Positions 52,040 to 60,942 of a stretch of DNA of 64,000 nt are shown here, one piece after another. The number at the start of each line of letters is the position of its first letter. Positions within the stretch are counted from its first letter, which is position 1. The DNA is taken from positions 51,819-115,818 of the forward strand of contig CAJTXA010000013.1 in assembly GCA_910579865.1 (NCBI GenBank), written 5' to 3'. The position numbers and the translations under genes are program-made. The notes under the pieces were generated by a model. It searched no databases. It was not told the DNA's origin and saw nothing but the letters and a program-made list of their open reading frames with translations. Source of the stretch: an uncultured Lachnospiraceae bacterium. Its GTDB lineage: Bacteria; Bacillota; Clostridia; Lachnospirales; Lachnospiraceae.

Positions 52040-53072
52040 AATTTTCTTCCCCTTTCACCAACATTAAATCATGTGCTACCATTCGATGAACCAGTTCTTG
52101 AAAAGATGTCTTTCTTGGATTCCAACCCAGTTGCTCCCTTGCCTTTTTTGGATCTCCTAATAGCGTTCTTACATCTGTAGGACGAAAATAAGCAGAAGAA
52201 ACTGCAACTCGAACGATTCCTGTCTTTTTTTCAACTCCTTTTTCTTCTATTCCTTTTCCCTTCCATTCTAATTCCATTCCTATATACTGAAATGCCAATG
52301 TACAAAACTCTCGTACAGAGTACTGTTCTCCTGTTGCAATCACAAAATCTTCTGGTTCTGGTTGTTGCAACATTAGCCACATACATTCTACGTAATCCTT
52401 TGCATACCCCCAATCCCTTAATGCATCTAAATTTCCTAGGTACAAGGTTTCTTGTTTTCCTGTTGCAATCCTAGCGGCTGCTAATGTAATCTTTCTTGTT
52501 ACAAAAGTTTCTCCTCTTCGTTCTGATTCATGATTGAATAAAATCCCATTTACAGCAAACATCCCATAAGCTTCTCGATAATTTCGAACAATCCAAAAAG
52601 CATACTGCTTTGCAGCAGCATAGGGAGAATAAGGATAAAATGGCGTGGTTTCCCTCTGTGGAACTTCTTGTACTTTTCCAAATAATTCTGAAGTGGAAGC
52701 CTGATAAAATCGGCACTGTTTTTCCAATCCAGCCATACGGATCGCTTCTAACATCCGAAGTGTTCCAATCGCATCCGCATCAGCAGTATATTCTGGTACT
52801 TCAAATGAAACCTGCACATGACTTTGTGCTGCTAGATGATAAACTTCATCTGGTTGTATTGTTTGAATTAATTTTACTAAACTAATCGAATCTGTAATAT
52901 CTCCATAAGATAATGAAAAATGTTGTGTTCCTTTTAGATGTGCAATTCGATTTTGTCTCTCGATAGAAGCACGTCTTACAAGTCCATGTACTTGATACCC
53001 TTTTTCCAATAAAAGTTCTGCTAAATAAGAACCATCCTGTCCAGTAATTCCTGTAATAAATGCTGTTTTCAT
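52029..53072 (-). CDS. gmd: GDP-mannose 4,6-dehydratase
   Basis: 347 residues. GITGQDGSYLAE (residues 8-19), the Gmd-specific VHGLVRRAS, YGDITDS, NLAAQSHVQVSF-like LAAQSHVQVSFEVP, STSELFGKVQEVPQRETTPFYPYSPYAAAK with catalytic Thr/Tyr/Lys, NHESERRGETFVTRKI and LGNLDALRDWGYAKDYV are all present. Product: GDP-4-keto-6-deoxy-D-mannose, the branch point to fucose, rhamnose, perosamine and colitose. The start overlaps the LicD stop as ATGA, and its end overlaps colD by 11 bases. Confidence 0.95.
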   Translation of the reverse strand: MKTAFITGITGQDGSYLAELLLEKGYQVHGLVRRASIERQNRIAHLKGTQHFSLSYGDITDSISLVKLIQTIQPDEVYHLAAQSHVQVSFEVPEYTADADAIGTLRMLEAIRMAGLEKQCRFYQASTSELFGKVQEVPQRETTPFYPYSPYAAAKQYAFWIVRNYREAYGMFAVNGILFNHESERRGETFVTRKITLAAARIATGKQETLYLGNLDALRDWGYAKDYVECMWLMLQQPEPEDFVIATGEQYSVREFCTLAFQYIGMELEWKGKGIEEKGVEKKTGIVRVAVSSAYFRPTDVRTLLGDPKKAREQLGWNPRKTSFQELVHRMVAHDLMLVKGEENYAV

Positions 53073-53905
53073 TTCTTTTTGTTTTCCTTTCCTATTTTAT
53101 CAAAATGTTCTTCTATATGTCCTCTACGTTTTTCTTTCGGAGGTAAGATCTGATAATCGCCATACATATGAGAAAGAAGTGCATCCCATTCCTTTGGAGC
53201 AGGGAATGTCCTATTTTCAAATGTTACAAACACAGTTTTCGAAAACCATTCTGCTTTATATGTTTCATAGGGATAGCCATGCCCTCCTCCAGACGTACAA
53301 AGCCTTTGATTCGAACAAAAAATAGAAACAATCCTACATACTCCTTCCCGAAAAAAAAGAAGTCCTTTCTTTGGTACCCATTGTAATAACCTAAAAATAA
53401 TTCGTTCATATTTTTTTTGAAAACAATGCGAAAAAGTTTTATCCCCCTTTTTCAACAAAGCATAAGTAGAAAATTCAGTTATTTTAAAAAGTAATTTTGC
53501 AAACCAATCCCTTTTAGGACATGCCTCTAGAGGAAAAATATCAATAGAAATACCATGATGCATTTCTATCTTTTGCAAAAAAGTAACCCCATCATTTGTT
53601 CCGTTTTTTCGAATTTTTGCAAAATGAAAAGGATAATTTTTTTCTGTTTTCCAATCTTGAAAGAAATAATCAGTTGCTAATTCTCTTTGACAAATTTGAG
53701 TAAACTTTCGATAATCTTTTAATGGCATTGCAACATCAATATCATCATCCCATGGAATAAATCCTTTATGCCTAATTGCTCCCAATAATGTACCAGCAGT
53801 AAGATAATAAGTAATTTTATATGCTGTGCAGATTCGGTCCAATTCGCATAAAATTTCAAATTCCTGTTGTTGCATTTCCTTTAGAGATATTTTTGTAATA
53901 CTCAT
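53069..53905 (-). CDS. LicD-family phospho-group transferase
   Basis: 278 residues. The LicD motif GTLLGAIRHKGFIPWDDDIDVAM spans about 39-61 (DDDID metal site), with FHFAKIRKNGT and ISIDIFPLEACP following. LicD enzymes move phosphocholine or related phospho-alcohols such as ribitol or glycerol phosphate from a nucleotide carrier to cell-surface glycans. Here the partner glycan should be the polymer of this operon. No choline uptake or licC-type gene is in view, so the group transferred is open. Confidence 0.88.
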   Translation of the reverse strand: MSITKISLKEMQQQEFEILCELDRICTAYKITYYLTAGTLLGAIRHKGFIPWDDDIDVAMPLKDYRKFTQICQRELATDYFFQDWKTEKNYPFHFAKIRKNGTNDGVTFLQKIEMHHGISIDIFPLEACPKRDWFAKLLFKITEFSTYALLKKGDKTFSHCFQKKYERIIFRLLQWVPKKGLLFFREGVCRIVSIFCSNQRLCTSGGGHGYPYETYKAEWFSKTVFVTFENRTFPAPKEWDALLSHMYGDYQILPPKEKRRGHIEEHFDKIGKENKKK

Positions 53906-53989
53906 TTTATCCCTCCAATAACGTACAATGTGCCTTTAACGAATTCCTAAAGTATATTCCCTATATCCCTTCTGAAAAATAAATATTAA

Positions 53990-56695
53990 TCATGTTTTAG
54001 GAGCAAATTTTGAATAATCCATACGATAATTCTTTGAATAAGTTCCTATTGTGTATTTATTCTTTTTTCCTACTTTCGCTAATAACTCTACAATCTCCGT
54101 TTTCCAACTAAAGTACTGTTCACATCTTTTACTAAGTACAACTGCCATACGAACCATTCCACTTCCTGATGCAATTATTATTTTTGCCAAGCTCATAAGT
54201 TGCATATCTCGATAGCTTTCCTCCCCTTTATTATGATCTATCCAAATAATTTCAGAATCTCCTAAAAGTTCAAATCCATACTCCTTTTTATGCTCTTTTA
54301 TCCAAGGAATATTATCTGAAAAAATAAAATATTTTTTATTTTCATAATCTGGTATTTCAAGAAGTTTTTTTATCGATTCTATATAATAACCATTATCTAC
54401 ATCCCAACCACAAGATACAAAATCACCTAACCTTATATGGATAACCACTGCATCACAAGAAAGCATTTTTTCTGCTATTTTTTTATTTTCATTATCAAAT
54501 TCTGGAAATTTAATATACTTATCTAATTCAAAATACTTCGTTAGCATAAACACTTCTGGACGAACCAAACAATAATAATAGGAAGGCATAAATCCAAACT
54601 TACGTTTTAAAAATTCTTGCACTTTATCATTCTTAAAAGGTAAAAAAATTTTACTACAATACTTAAATTCCTTCAGTCTGGCTTCCTCCGAAGTAATTAT
54701 GCCAAGCTCTTCACAACCATTTCTTGATAACAAATCTGGAAATGTCATTTGTCTATTAATCTGTATTAGTAGTTTCTCTGATAGCTGATTTGTAATCAAT
54801 TTCTTTTGAATATCTTCTTTTGTAAACTTTGTAATTTCAAGTCCATTAAAAATTACAGTTGGTAGATAAAAAGTATCATCATAATAAATTTCACAGTTAG
54901 CATTAGGCAGAATAGAAGAATTTGCCTCTTCCAACTTTTTAGAAAAAATATAATAACAGATTTGATCCGTTAATCCAGAACGAATTGTACATAATTTCAC
55001 ATTTTTCTTAAATAAAAAGCTTAAATTACATACTGTTCTATAATCAGATAAATCTATCTTCTGCCCAGCCATAGAAATAACAAATCTTTCGTTTTCTAAA
55101 ATATCTGTATAATCAATATAGCTTAAAGTATCCTCAAAATCTTCTCGATCATAAAATTCAATTTTTACTGGCTTATTTCCATTGGAACATCTTGCCCTTT
55201 CTATATAAAAAGCATAATTAGAACACAATGCATCAGCAGACTCAATTGGACAAATATAACCATAATCTATCACTTTTTTATAATCTACCGTTTTATTAAT
55301 ACATAAATCTACTTTTTCCATATAATTTTTAGAAAATAAATCAATAAGAATATAACTATTGTTTCCAAGTGGAAGGAAACATTTTTCAAATTTTTGTTCT
55401 TCTTTTAATTCGGATTGAATATATGGATAATTCTTAAGAAAACTAATATTACTATTTCTAAATTTTTTTGCAGCATTAACAGGCAAACAATCAGGATTTT
55501 CCAAGATATTTATTATTATTTTTTGAAAGCACTCTTTCTTTTCATATTGTAAATATAGTAAGTATACTGCAATAATATCATTTATATTTAATTTTAAATA
55601 TTTTGTATAAAGCTCTATTAATTCAATATCAATTTCTGTTTCAAAAGAGTCCTTATTTTCTAATAGTTCAATTGCATAATCTGATAAAGTATAGCCATTT
55701 TCTATATCAAGAAACAATTGTAATTTTATAAGATCTATAAAAAATCTATTATTTTTATAATTTCCTTTTTTTATTTCAAATAATGATAGATAATTTTCTT
55801 CTATATTATTTAATTCCTCTTTTCTATCCATCAAAATTTGTGAGGATAATTTTTGATTTAAATATTTTGTTAATGGGTTGGTATACATTACCCTCTTTCT
55901 TTTATAGGAAGTACCTTCTTCTAATAATAATAAAATTTGCTTTTCAAGTCTTTTATAAAAATAAGATGTTTTAGAAGAATAAGGAAATGCACAAGCTTCC
56001 TTTTTTGTAGGAATATGATTATATTGTTCTTCAATACAAAGGCAATGTGTTCTTTCAAGAAAATATTCATCCATCTGTTCTATCCGATTGCGAAATAAAG
56101 AAGAGCGATTTTCAAATGCCTTTATTTCTTGTGATTCTAAATACCATTGAGCAGAATTCACTTTTATCAAAATAATATGTTCTCTGTCATACTCATACAA
56201 AATGGCATCAATAAACTTATCATAATAATACTTCCAATTGAAATTATCTGTAAAAGGAAAATTTTGTCTTATATAATTTTTATTTGCTTTTATCTCAGTA
56301 ATAAATTGATTCTGAGGCCATGTATCAGAATAAACTACCCCCCCATTCTTTTCAAAAAGAGAATAACCTATCGATGTATTCATAACAACAATGTATTCTG
56401 TATTATTTTGATATCGAATTTCTTTTCCAAACGGTTGTAAATTATAATTTTGACAAAATTTCATAGGATCTTTCGATAACATTGCAGAAAGATTTTTTCT
56501 TATATTTAATAAGGTCTGCATTGGCAAATCTCTATCCTCACTATATTTTAAATTAGCAGAGTCACCTTTTCCTGCCATAGCCAAAGGACTGCAATTATTA
56601 ATAATACAATCAATAAACACATTTTTTTGTCTTAATGGACGTTCTAGTACTTCCAAATAATTTCCAATTACAACAATCCTAACCTTTTTATGCAT
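53990..56695 (-). CDS. Large two-part protein with C-terminal GT11-like (alpha-1,2-fucosyltransferase type) domain
   Basis: 901 residues. From about 570 the sequence follows GT11 enzymes: SGLTDQICYYIFSKKL takes the place of the G.GNQ.F.Y.F motif, VVIHIRLGDF (about 750-759) is the donor-binding HxRxGD motif, FIFSDNIPWI follows, and MSLAKIIIASGSGMVRMAVVLS replaces the final motif. Residues 1-270 are a separate domain with IVVIGNYLEVLERPL and YVVMNTSIGY-like strands that resemble SGNH/DUF6270-type modules; 270-560 is helical with no match. GT11 enzymes use GDP-fucose, and E. coli O55 WbgN of this family handles colitose, so this may be the transferase for the GDP-colitose made by the next genes. 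AT content seems higher than in neighbours. Confidence 0.65.
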   Translation of the reverse strand: MHKKVRIVVIGNYLEVLERPLRQKNVFIDCIINNCSPLAMAGKGDSANLKYSEDRDLPMQTLLNIRKNLSAMLSKDPMKFCQNYNLQPFGKEIRYQNNTEYIVVMNTSIGYSLFEKNGGVVYSDTWPQNQFITEIKANKNYIRQNFPFTDNFNWKYYYDKFIDAILYEYDREHIILIKVNSAQWYLESQEIKAFENRSSLFRNRIEQMDEYFLERTHCLCIEEQYNHIPTKKEACAFPYSSKTSYFYKRLEKQILLLLEEGTSYKRKRVMYTNPLTKYLNQKLSSQILMDRKEELNNIEENYLSLFEIKKGNYKNNRFFIDLIKLQLFLDIENGYTLSDYAIELLENKDSFETEIDIELIELYTKYLKLNINDIIAVYLLYLQYEKKECFQKIIINILENPDCLPVNAAKKFRNSNISFLKNYPYIQSELKEEQKFEKCFLPLGNNSYILIDLFSKNYMEKVDLCINKTVDYKKVIDYGYICPIESADALCSNYAFYIERARCSNGNKPVKIEFYDREDFEDTLSYIDYTDILENERFVISMAGQKIDLSDYRTVCNLSFLFKKNVKLCTIRSGLTDQICYYIFSKKLEEANSSILPNANCEIYYDDTFYLPTVIFNGLEITKFTKEDIQKKLITNQLSEKLLIQINRQMTFPDLLSRNGCEELGIITSEEARLKEFKYCSKIFLPFKNDKVQEFLKRKFGFMPSYYYCLVRPEVFMLTKYFELDKYIKFPEFDNENKKIAEKMLSCDAVVIHIRLGDFVSCGWDVDNGYYIESIKKLLEIPDYENKKYFIFSDNIPWIKEHKKEYGFELLGDSEIIWIDHNKGEESYRDMQLMSLAKIIIASGSGMVRMAVVLSKRCEQYFSWKTEIVELLAKVGKKNKYTIGTYSKNYRMDYSKFAPKT

Positions 56696-56733
56696 ATTCG
56701 TTCTCCTTCATAAAACCATCCATTCTATATAAA

Positions 56734-58446
56734 CTAATTTATCTCTAAATATTTTTTCCAAAATGCCATTGAAGAAAGTTCTCCTTTGCGTTCTTGAAAC
56801 TGTATCTTTACTTTTCTATACTTTCTTATTAGTTGAAAAGACACTCTAATTGCACCTAATCCATACTTTACAAATTTCTTTGTACTATGTTTGGTTAAAA
56901 TTCCTACCTCTTTTCCTAGCTGATACTGTATTGCCCATTTTCTTCCAAACAAATCAATTGCACTTGTTTTCGATAAAGGAATGGCATACTTTTCTTTTTT
57001 TAAGAAAATAGAAGGTAAAATCTGACCTCCTATTGTCAAAATCATAGGTAATGTAATTTTATAATTTCTTTTATGTTCATCACAACGTAAGGACTCCTCC
57101 CATTCTGGTATTTCTTCTAGTGGTATCAACTTTGGTGCTAAATTTATCAATTTTTGATTTTCTCTTTCTCCATCCGTTTCAAGAAAAAAATCAACTCCTC
57201 TTAAAAAATCTTTCACTGCCTGAAATACAAGCAAACAACAATCATAACGATATAAAAAAAGTTCTTTACACACTTCATACCAAACACGTTTCAATGCTCC
57301 TATCAAAGAAAGATTTCGATACAGCACATTTACAATCAGCTCATTTCTTAAATTATAATAATCCAAAACAAAATTCACTTTTCGATCAAATGCCTCATGA
57401 TAAACTGCTATCCCATTCATTGTAATAATTTCTGTTCCTAATGGTTTTCTCATCCCATATTCCACATCATCAAATTTAATAAAGAAGGGCAATGGAAATC
57501 CAACCCTTTTTAAAATCGAAAGAGGCAGTAATATAGTCCACCAGCCTCCATACTGTATTTCACGGTTTTCCATATTTGTTAAAAGATTTTCCCTCTTTCT
57601 TAGATCCACTCCCTGTTTCTTTCCTATTGATTTTTTTCCATCCCAAATTGCTCCCATCTCATACTGTTTTTCTGGTTGATCCAATGTTATCATTGCTGCA
57701 CTAAACCAACTTTCTTTCCATTCCTTTTTTAAAATCGAAAGAAACATTGTCATCTGTTCCATTGTTTCTGGATGAAAAACAATATCATCATCCATCAAAA
57801 TTACATGAGTTGCTTCCTCTTGTTCTGCTTCTAATAATCCTCTTGTAAATCCTCCGCTTCCTCCTACATTTTTATTAGGAATCACTTGAATAAAAGAATT
57901 GGTCTGTGTTTCTAATGTATTCCCATTATCAATTACATACACATGAGAAATCCAAGTAAACTTTCCTTTTTGAAATCGTTCTATATTTTTCAATACAAAA
58001 GATTCTCTTCGATAAGTACAAATCACTACACTACACTTAATTGGTTCAAATTCACACTTAGTACAATAACTTCCGCTTAGAATTTCACTTTCTTTTTTTG
58101 CTTTAATTTTCAAATATAGGATTCCATTTTGAGGAAGATATGTAAAATCAGTTGAAAAAATAAGAGAAGTTTTTCTTTCACTCTTCCCTATCTTTTCACA
58201 AAGAACTTGCTCCTCTCCATCAAATACACACCAAGATGCTACAATCTCTCCACAAAACTCTACTTCAAATTCTACTGTATTTGCTTTCGTATAATCCCGG
58301 TACTTTGGATAAGAAAAACTATTAAAATAGGTATCAAAAGAAAGAATTTCTCCCTTTAAAAGGAACAATTTTCCTTCTTTTATTCTTCCACCTCTTATAT
58401 AACTTTCTTGTTTTTTTTGTGGAATTAAAATCGATTGTAATACCAT
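56734..58446 (-). CDS. GlfT2-like GT2 glycosyltransferase (galactofuranosyltransferase family)
   Basis: 570 residues. An N-terminal beta-rich domain (about 1-130) precedes the GT2 core: CSVVICTYRRESFVLKNI, VIDNGN, IPNKNVGGSGGFTRGL and ILMDDDIVFHPETM (metal site), then YGGWWTILLPLSI, FIKFDDVEYGMR and AVYHEAFDRK, the motif order of GlfT2 and related enzymes. The C-terminal 170 residues are helical. GlfT2 polymerises galactofuranose from UDP-Galf; whether Galf is used here is uncertain because no UDP-galactopyranose mutase is visible. It follows the ABC exporter genes, so it is probably a main chain-building enzyme of this polymer. Confidence 0.82.
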   Translation of the reverse strand: MVLQSILIPQKKQESYIRGGRIKEGKLFLLKGEILSFDTYFNSFSYPKYRDYTKANTVEFEVEFCGEIVASWCVFDGEEQVLCEKIGKSERKTSLIFSTDFTYLPQNGILYLKIKAKKESEILSGSYCTKCEFEPIKCSVVICTYRRESFVLKNIERFQKGKFTWISHVYVIDNGNTLETQTNSFIQVIPNKNVGGSGGFTRGLLEAEQEEATHVILMDDDIVFHPETMEQMTMFLSILKKEWKESWFSAAMITLDQPEKQYEMGAIWDGKKSIGKKQGVDLRKRENLLTNMENREIQYGGWWTILLPLSILKRVGFPLPFFIKFDDVEYGMRKPLGTEIITMNGIAVYHEAFDRKVNFVLDYYNLRNELIVNVLYRNLSLIGALKRVWYEVCKELFLYRYDCCLLVFQAVKDFLRGVDFFLETDGERENQKLINLAPKLIPLEEIPEWEESLRCDEHKRNYKITLPMILTIGGQILPSIFLKKEKYAIPLSKTSAIDLFGRKWAIQYQLGKEVGILTKHSTKKFVKYGLGAIRVSFQLIRKYRKVKIQFQERKGELSSMAFWKKYLEIN

Positions 58447-58488
58447 TCTGTTTTCCTACTTTCCCTTCATTCTATCTTCCTTAAAAAC

Positions 58489-59253
58489 TTACTTATCTTT
58501 CGGAAAAACTCCTTTTTTTAAAAATTGTTCATATGCATCACAAACCGCATTGGTTTCTCCAAATCCAATCTGTTTTCCATGATCCAACCATAAAACCTTA
58601 TTACACATTCTTCGAACCTGTGGAATGGAATGAGACACAAAAATCGTTGCCTTTCCATTTTGAATAATTTCTTGCATTTTCGCCTCACTTTTTTCTCGAA
58701 AGGCACCATCTCCTACTGCCAACACCTCATCTAAAATTAAAATTTCTGGTTCTACCAAACTGGCAATCGAAAATGCAATTCTTGATTTCATCCCACTTGA
58801 AAGCTGCTTAAAAGGACGTTCTTCAAAAGCTTCCAATTCGGAAAACGCAAGAATTTCTGGATATTTTCGATCCATAAACTCACGAGTATAACCTAAAATC
58901 GCTCCTCGAAGGTAGGTATTTTCTTTTAAATTAAGATCCCCATCAAATCCACTTGCCAGTTCTAATAAAGCTGCTATTTTTCCCTTTACTTGAATCGTTC
59001 CTTTTGAGGGACGCATAATCTGGGTAATGACCTTTAATAACGTGGATTTCCCTGCTCCATTTGAACCAATGATTCCCAACATATCCCCTTGTTCTACTTG
59101 AAAGGAAACTTTATTTACTGCTAAAAATGACTTCACTTGATAGGTATTTGTCAACTTTTTTAGTACAAAATCTTTCAGTCCAATATTTCGTAAATCTCCA
59201 ATTACATACTCTACAGACACATCTTTCGCTGTAACTACTGTTTTTTTCATCAT
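58489..59253 (-). CDS. ABC polysaccharide exporter ATPase (Wzt/TagH type)
   Basis: 254 residues. Walker A GSNGAGKSTLLK, the LSSGMKSRIAFS signature, Walker B ILILDEVLAVGD and the switch His in FVSHS. LGIIGSNGAGKSTL with ALLELASGFDGDLN is typical of the Wzt/TagH/RfbE group. It ends soon after the nucleotide-binding domain, so it lacks the C-terminal carbohydrate-binding domain of Wzt proteins that read a chain-end cap. Powers export of the finished polymer with the permease encoded directly upstream. Confidence 0.94.
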   Translation of the reverse strand: MMKKTVVTAKDVSVEYVIGDLRNIGLKDFVLKKLTNTYQVKSFLAVNKVSFQVEQGDMLGIIGSNGAGKSTLLKVITQIMRPSKGTIQVKGKIAALLELASGFDGDLNLKENTYLRGAILGYTREFMDRKYPEILAFSELEAFEERPFKQLSSGMKSRIAFSIASLVEPEILILDEVLAVGDGAFREKSEAKMQEIIQNGKATIFVSHSIPQVRRMCNKVLWLDHGKQIGFGETNAVCDAYEQFLKKGVFPKDK

Positions 59254-59261
59254 AACTCCTA

Positions 59262-60056
59262 TTAAATATAATACAAAAACTTGTAATTTTTCTTTTTATA
59301 AATTAATCCACCAATGAATAAAACTACTATTGCATATCCAATTGCCAAGAAATGAAAGGATATTCTTGGAATTTCTCCCTCTAAAATAATCTTTCTAAAA
59401 TAACGAATATACACATAAATAGGATTTAGATAAAACAAATATTGTGTCTGTTGTGGATATACTTCAATCGAATAAAAAATGGCAGACACATACATCACTA
59501 ATAAAGTAAAGATATCATATAAATACTTCATATCCCGAAACATAATAAACAAAGCAGATAAGATCAATCCCATTCCAACATTAAACAAAAGTAAACATCC
59601 AATTGGATACAATAAAAATAAAAATTTCCAAGAAAAAGAGATTCCATCCAACAGGCAAAATCCAAATAAAACCAATAAGTTAATCCCGAAATTAATAAAA
59701 GAAGCAACATTCCTAGATAGTAAAAACAGATACTTTGGAATATTCACTTTCGAAAAAATACTAGCATTATAGTAGAGAGCTGTCATACCAGTATTTGTAC
59801 TTTCTTTAAAATATCCATATATAAGATTTCCACAAAACAAATAAATGACATAGTGATTGATATTTCTTCCAAAAAACTGTGTAAAAATCAAAGCCATTAC
59901 ACCTAATGTCATCATAGGACCTAATACACTCCATAACATCCCAAGAATGGTTCTTTTATATCGTTTGGTAAAATCTCGTTTCACTAATTCTTCAAAAAGA
60001 AATTGATATTGTTTTATCTGTTCGAGTTTGTTGGCAATTCCCCTCTTTCTTGTCAT
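59262..60056 (-). CDS. ABC-2 type polysaccharide exporter permease (Wzm/TagG type)
   Basis: 264 residues with six membrane helices. The N-terminal amphipathic part LVKRDFTKRYKRTILGMLWSVLGPMM is a hallmark of Wzm/TagG permeases, as is FREIKYLYDI-like MFRDMKYLYDIFTLLVMYVSAIFYS and NPIYVYIRYFRKIIL. Forms the membrane channel with the ATPase eight bases downstream. Its start overlaps the stop of the DUF4422 gene... on its downstream side the ATPase follows; on its upstream side the DUF4422 gene ends inside its first codon (ATGA). Confidence 0.93.
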   Translation of the reverse strand: MTRKRGIANKLEQIKQYQFLFEELVKRDFTKRYKRTILGMLWSVLGPMMTLGVMALIFTQFFGRNINHYVIYLFCGNLIYGYFKESTNTGMTALYYNASIFSKVNIPKYLFLLSRNVASFINFGINLLVLFGFCLLDGISFSWKFLFLLYPIGCLLLFNVGMGLILSALFIMFRDMKYLYDIFTLLVMYVSAIFYSIEVYPQQTQYLFYLNPIYVYIRYFRKIILEGEIPRISFHFLAIGYAIVVLFIGGLIYKKKNYKFLYYI

Positions 60057-60898
60057 GTTTCCTTACCCTTTCTCCTTATTGCTTTTTTTAAAGAATTTTT
60101 TCGTCTACTCTCTGGTGGAAAAATATAGTAGATTAATCTTTTCTTTAAGGTACAATTAATATCCATCCTTGTAACTTCCTTAATCTTTACCCCTTTTTCT
60201 TTTGCATATTCTAAATAAATTCCTACAAACCGTTCTCCTAAATAACCATTAGTTCGATCTGCTTGAAAACTGCCATGCTTTATTTTTCTTTGATCAAATT
60301 CCTCTAAAATTCCAAATAAATAGGTACAGTATTCCTGAAAATGAATCCGATCCATTAAAAACATATTACAAAAATACTGCTTATTCTGTGAAAGATAGAT
60401 TTTTGCCGCCTTTTTCAGTTCGGGATACTTTTTCTTTAAAATCTGAATAAATAGTTTTAAATCACTCCCATAATGAAACAAAGAAGATTGATACTGTTCT
60501 ATTACAGAAACTCCCATATCTATTGCATAAGGAAGAATGATTTCATATTGTTGACATAATTCAGTAATCATCGACTCGGTTCCCAAAAGAATTTTTTGTT
60601 TTTCTTTTAATTTTCCAAACACTAGATAAGGTTTTTTTCTTTGTTCCTCAAAACAGAAAAAACGTCGATAATGACAAAACCCATAATAATCACAGAGTTC
60701 TTGTTTCCATGCATAATATTGTGCTGTTAATTCACAATACTCCTGATTTTTTCCAGAAATATGTTCTCCTATATTATCTTGAAGCACCTCTTTTATTAAA
60801 GTTTTTCCTTCTGCTCCACATTGAATAGGAATACACAAAGGAGGAAGTATTGTATAGGATTGATGAAAACATAGAAATATTTTTATTACAAGAGACAT
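60053..60898 (-). CDS. DUF4422 family putative glycosyltransferase
   Basis: 281 residues from ATG 60898, directly after GGGGGAAGG; a longer reading from 61072 would overlap the acyltransferase gene by 130 bases and has no site, so it is rejected. Features of the family: IKIFLCFHQ at the start, PIQCGAEGK, ELTAQYYAWKQ, YYGFCHYRRFF (with the HYRR motif) and QADRTNGYLGERFVGIYLEYAKEKG near the end. DUF4422 proteins are found in capsule clusters and are thought to be GT-A fold transferases. The stop overlaps the permease start (ATGA). Confidence 0.85.
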   Translation of the reverse strand: MSLVIKIFLCFHQSYTILPPLCIPIQCGAEGKTLIKEVLQDNIGEHISGKNQEYCELTAQYYAWKQELCDYYGFCHYRRFFCFEEQRKKPYLVFGKLKEKQKILLGTESMITELCQQYEIILPYAIDMGVSVIEQYQSSLFHYGSDLKLFIQILKKKYPELKKAAKIYLSQNKQYFCNMFLMDRIHFQEYCTYLFGILEEFDQRKIKHGSFQADRTNGYLGERFVGIYLEYAKEKGVKIKEVTRMDINCTLKKRLIYYIFPPESRRKNSLKKAIRRKGKET

Positions 60899-60942
60899 TC
60901 CTTCCCCCTTTCTTTCACTTTCCATTTCACTTATTTTCTTTC

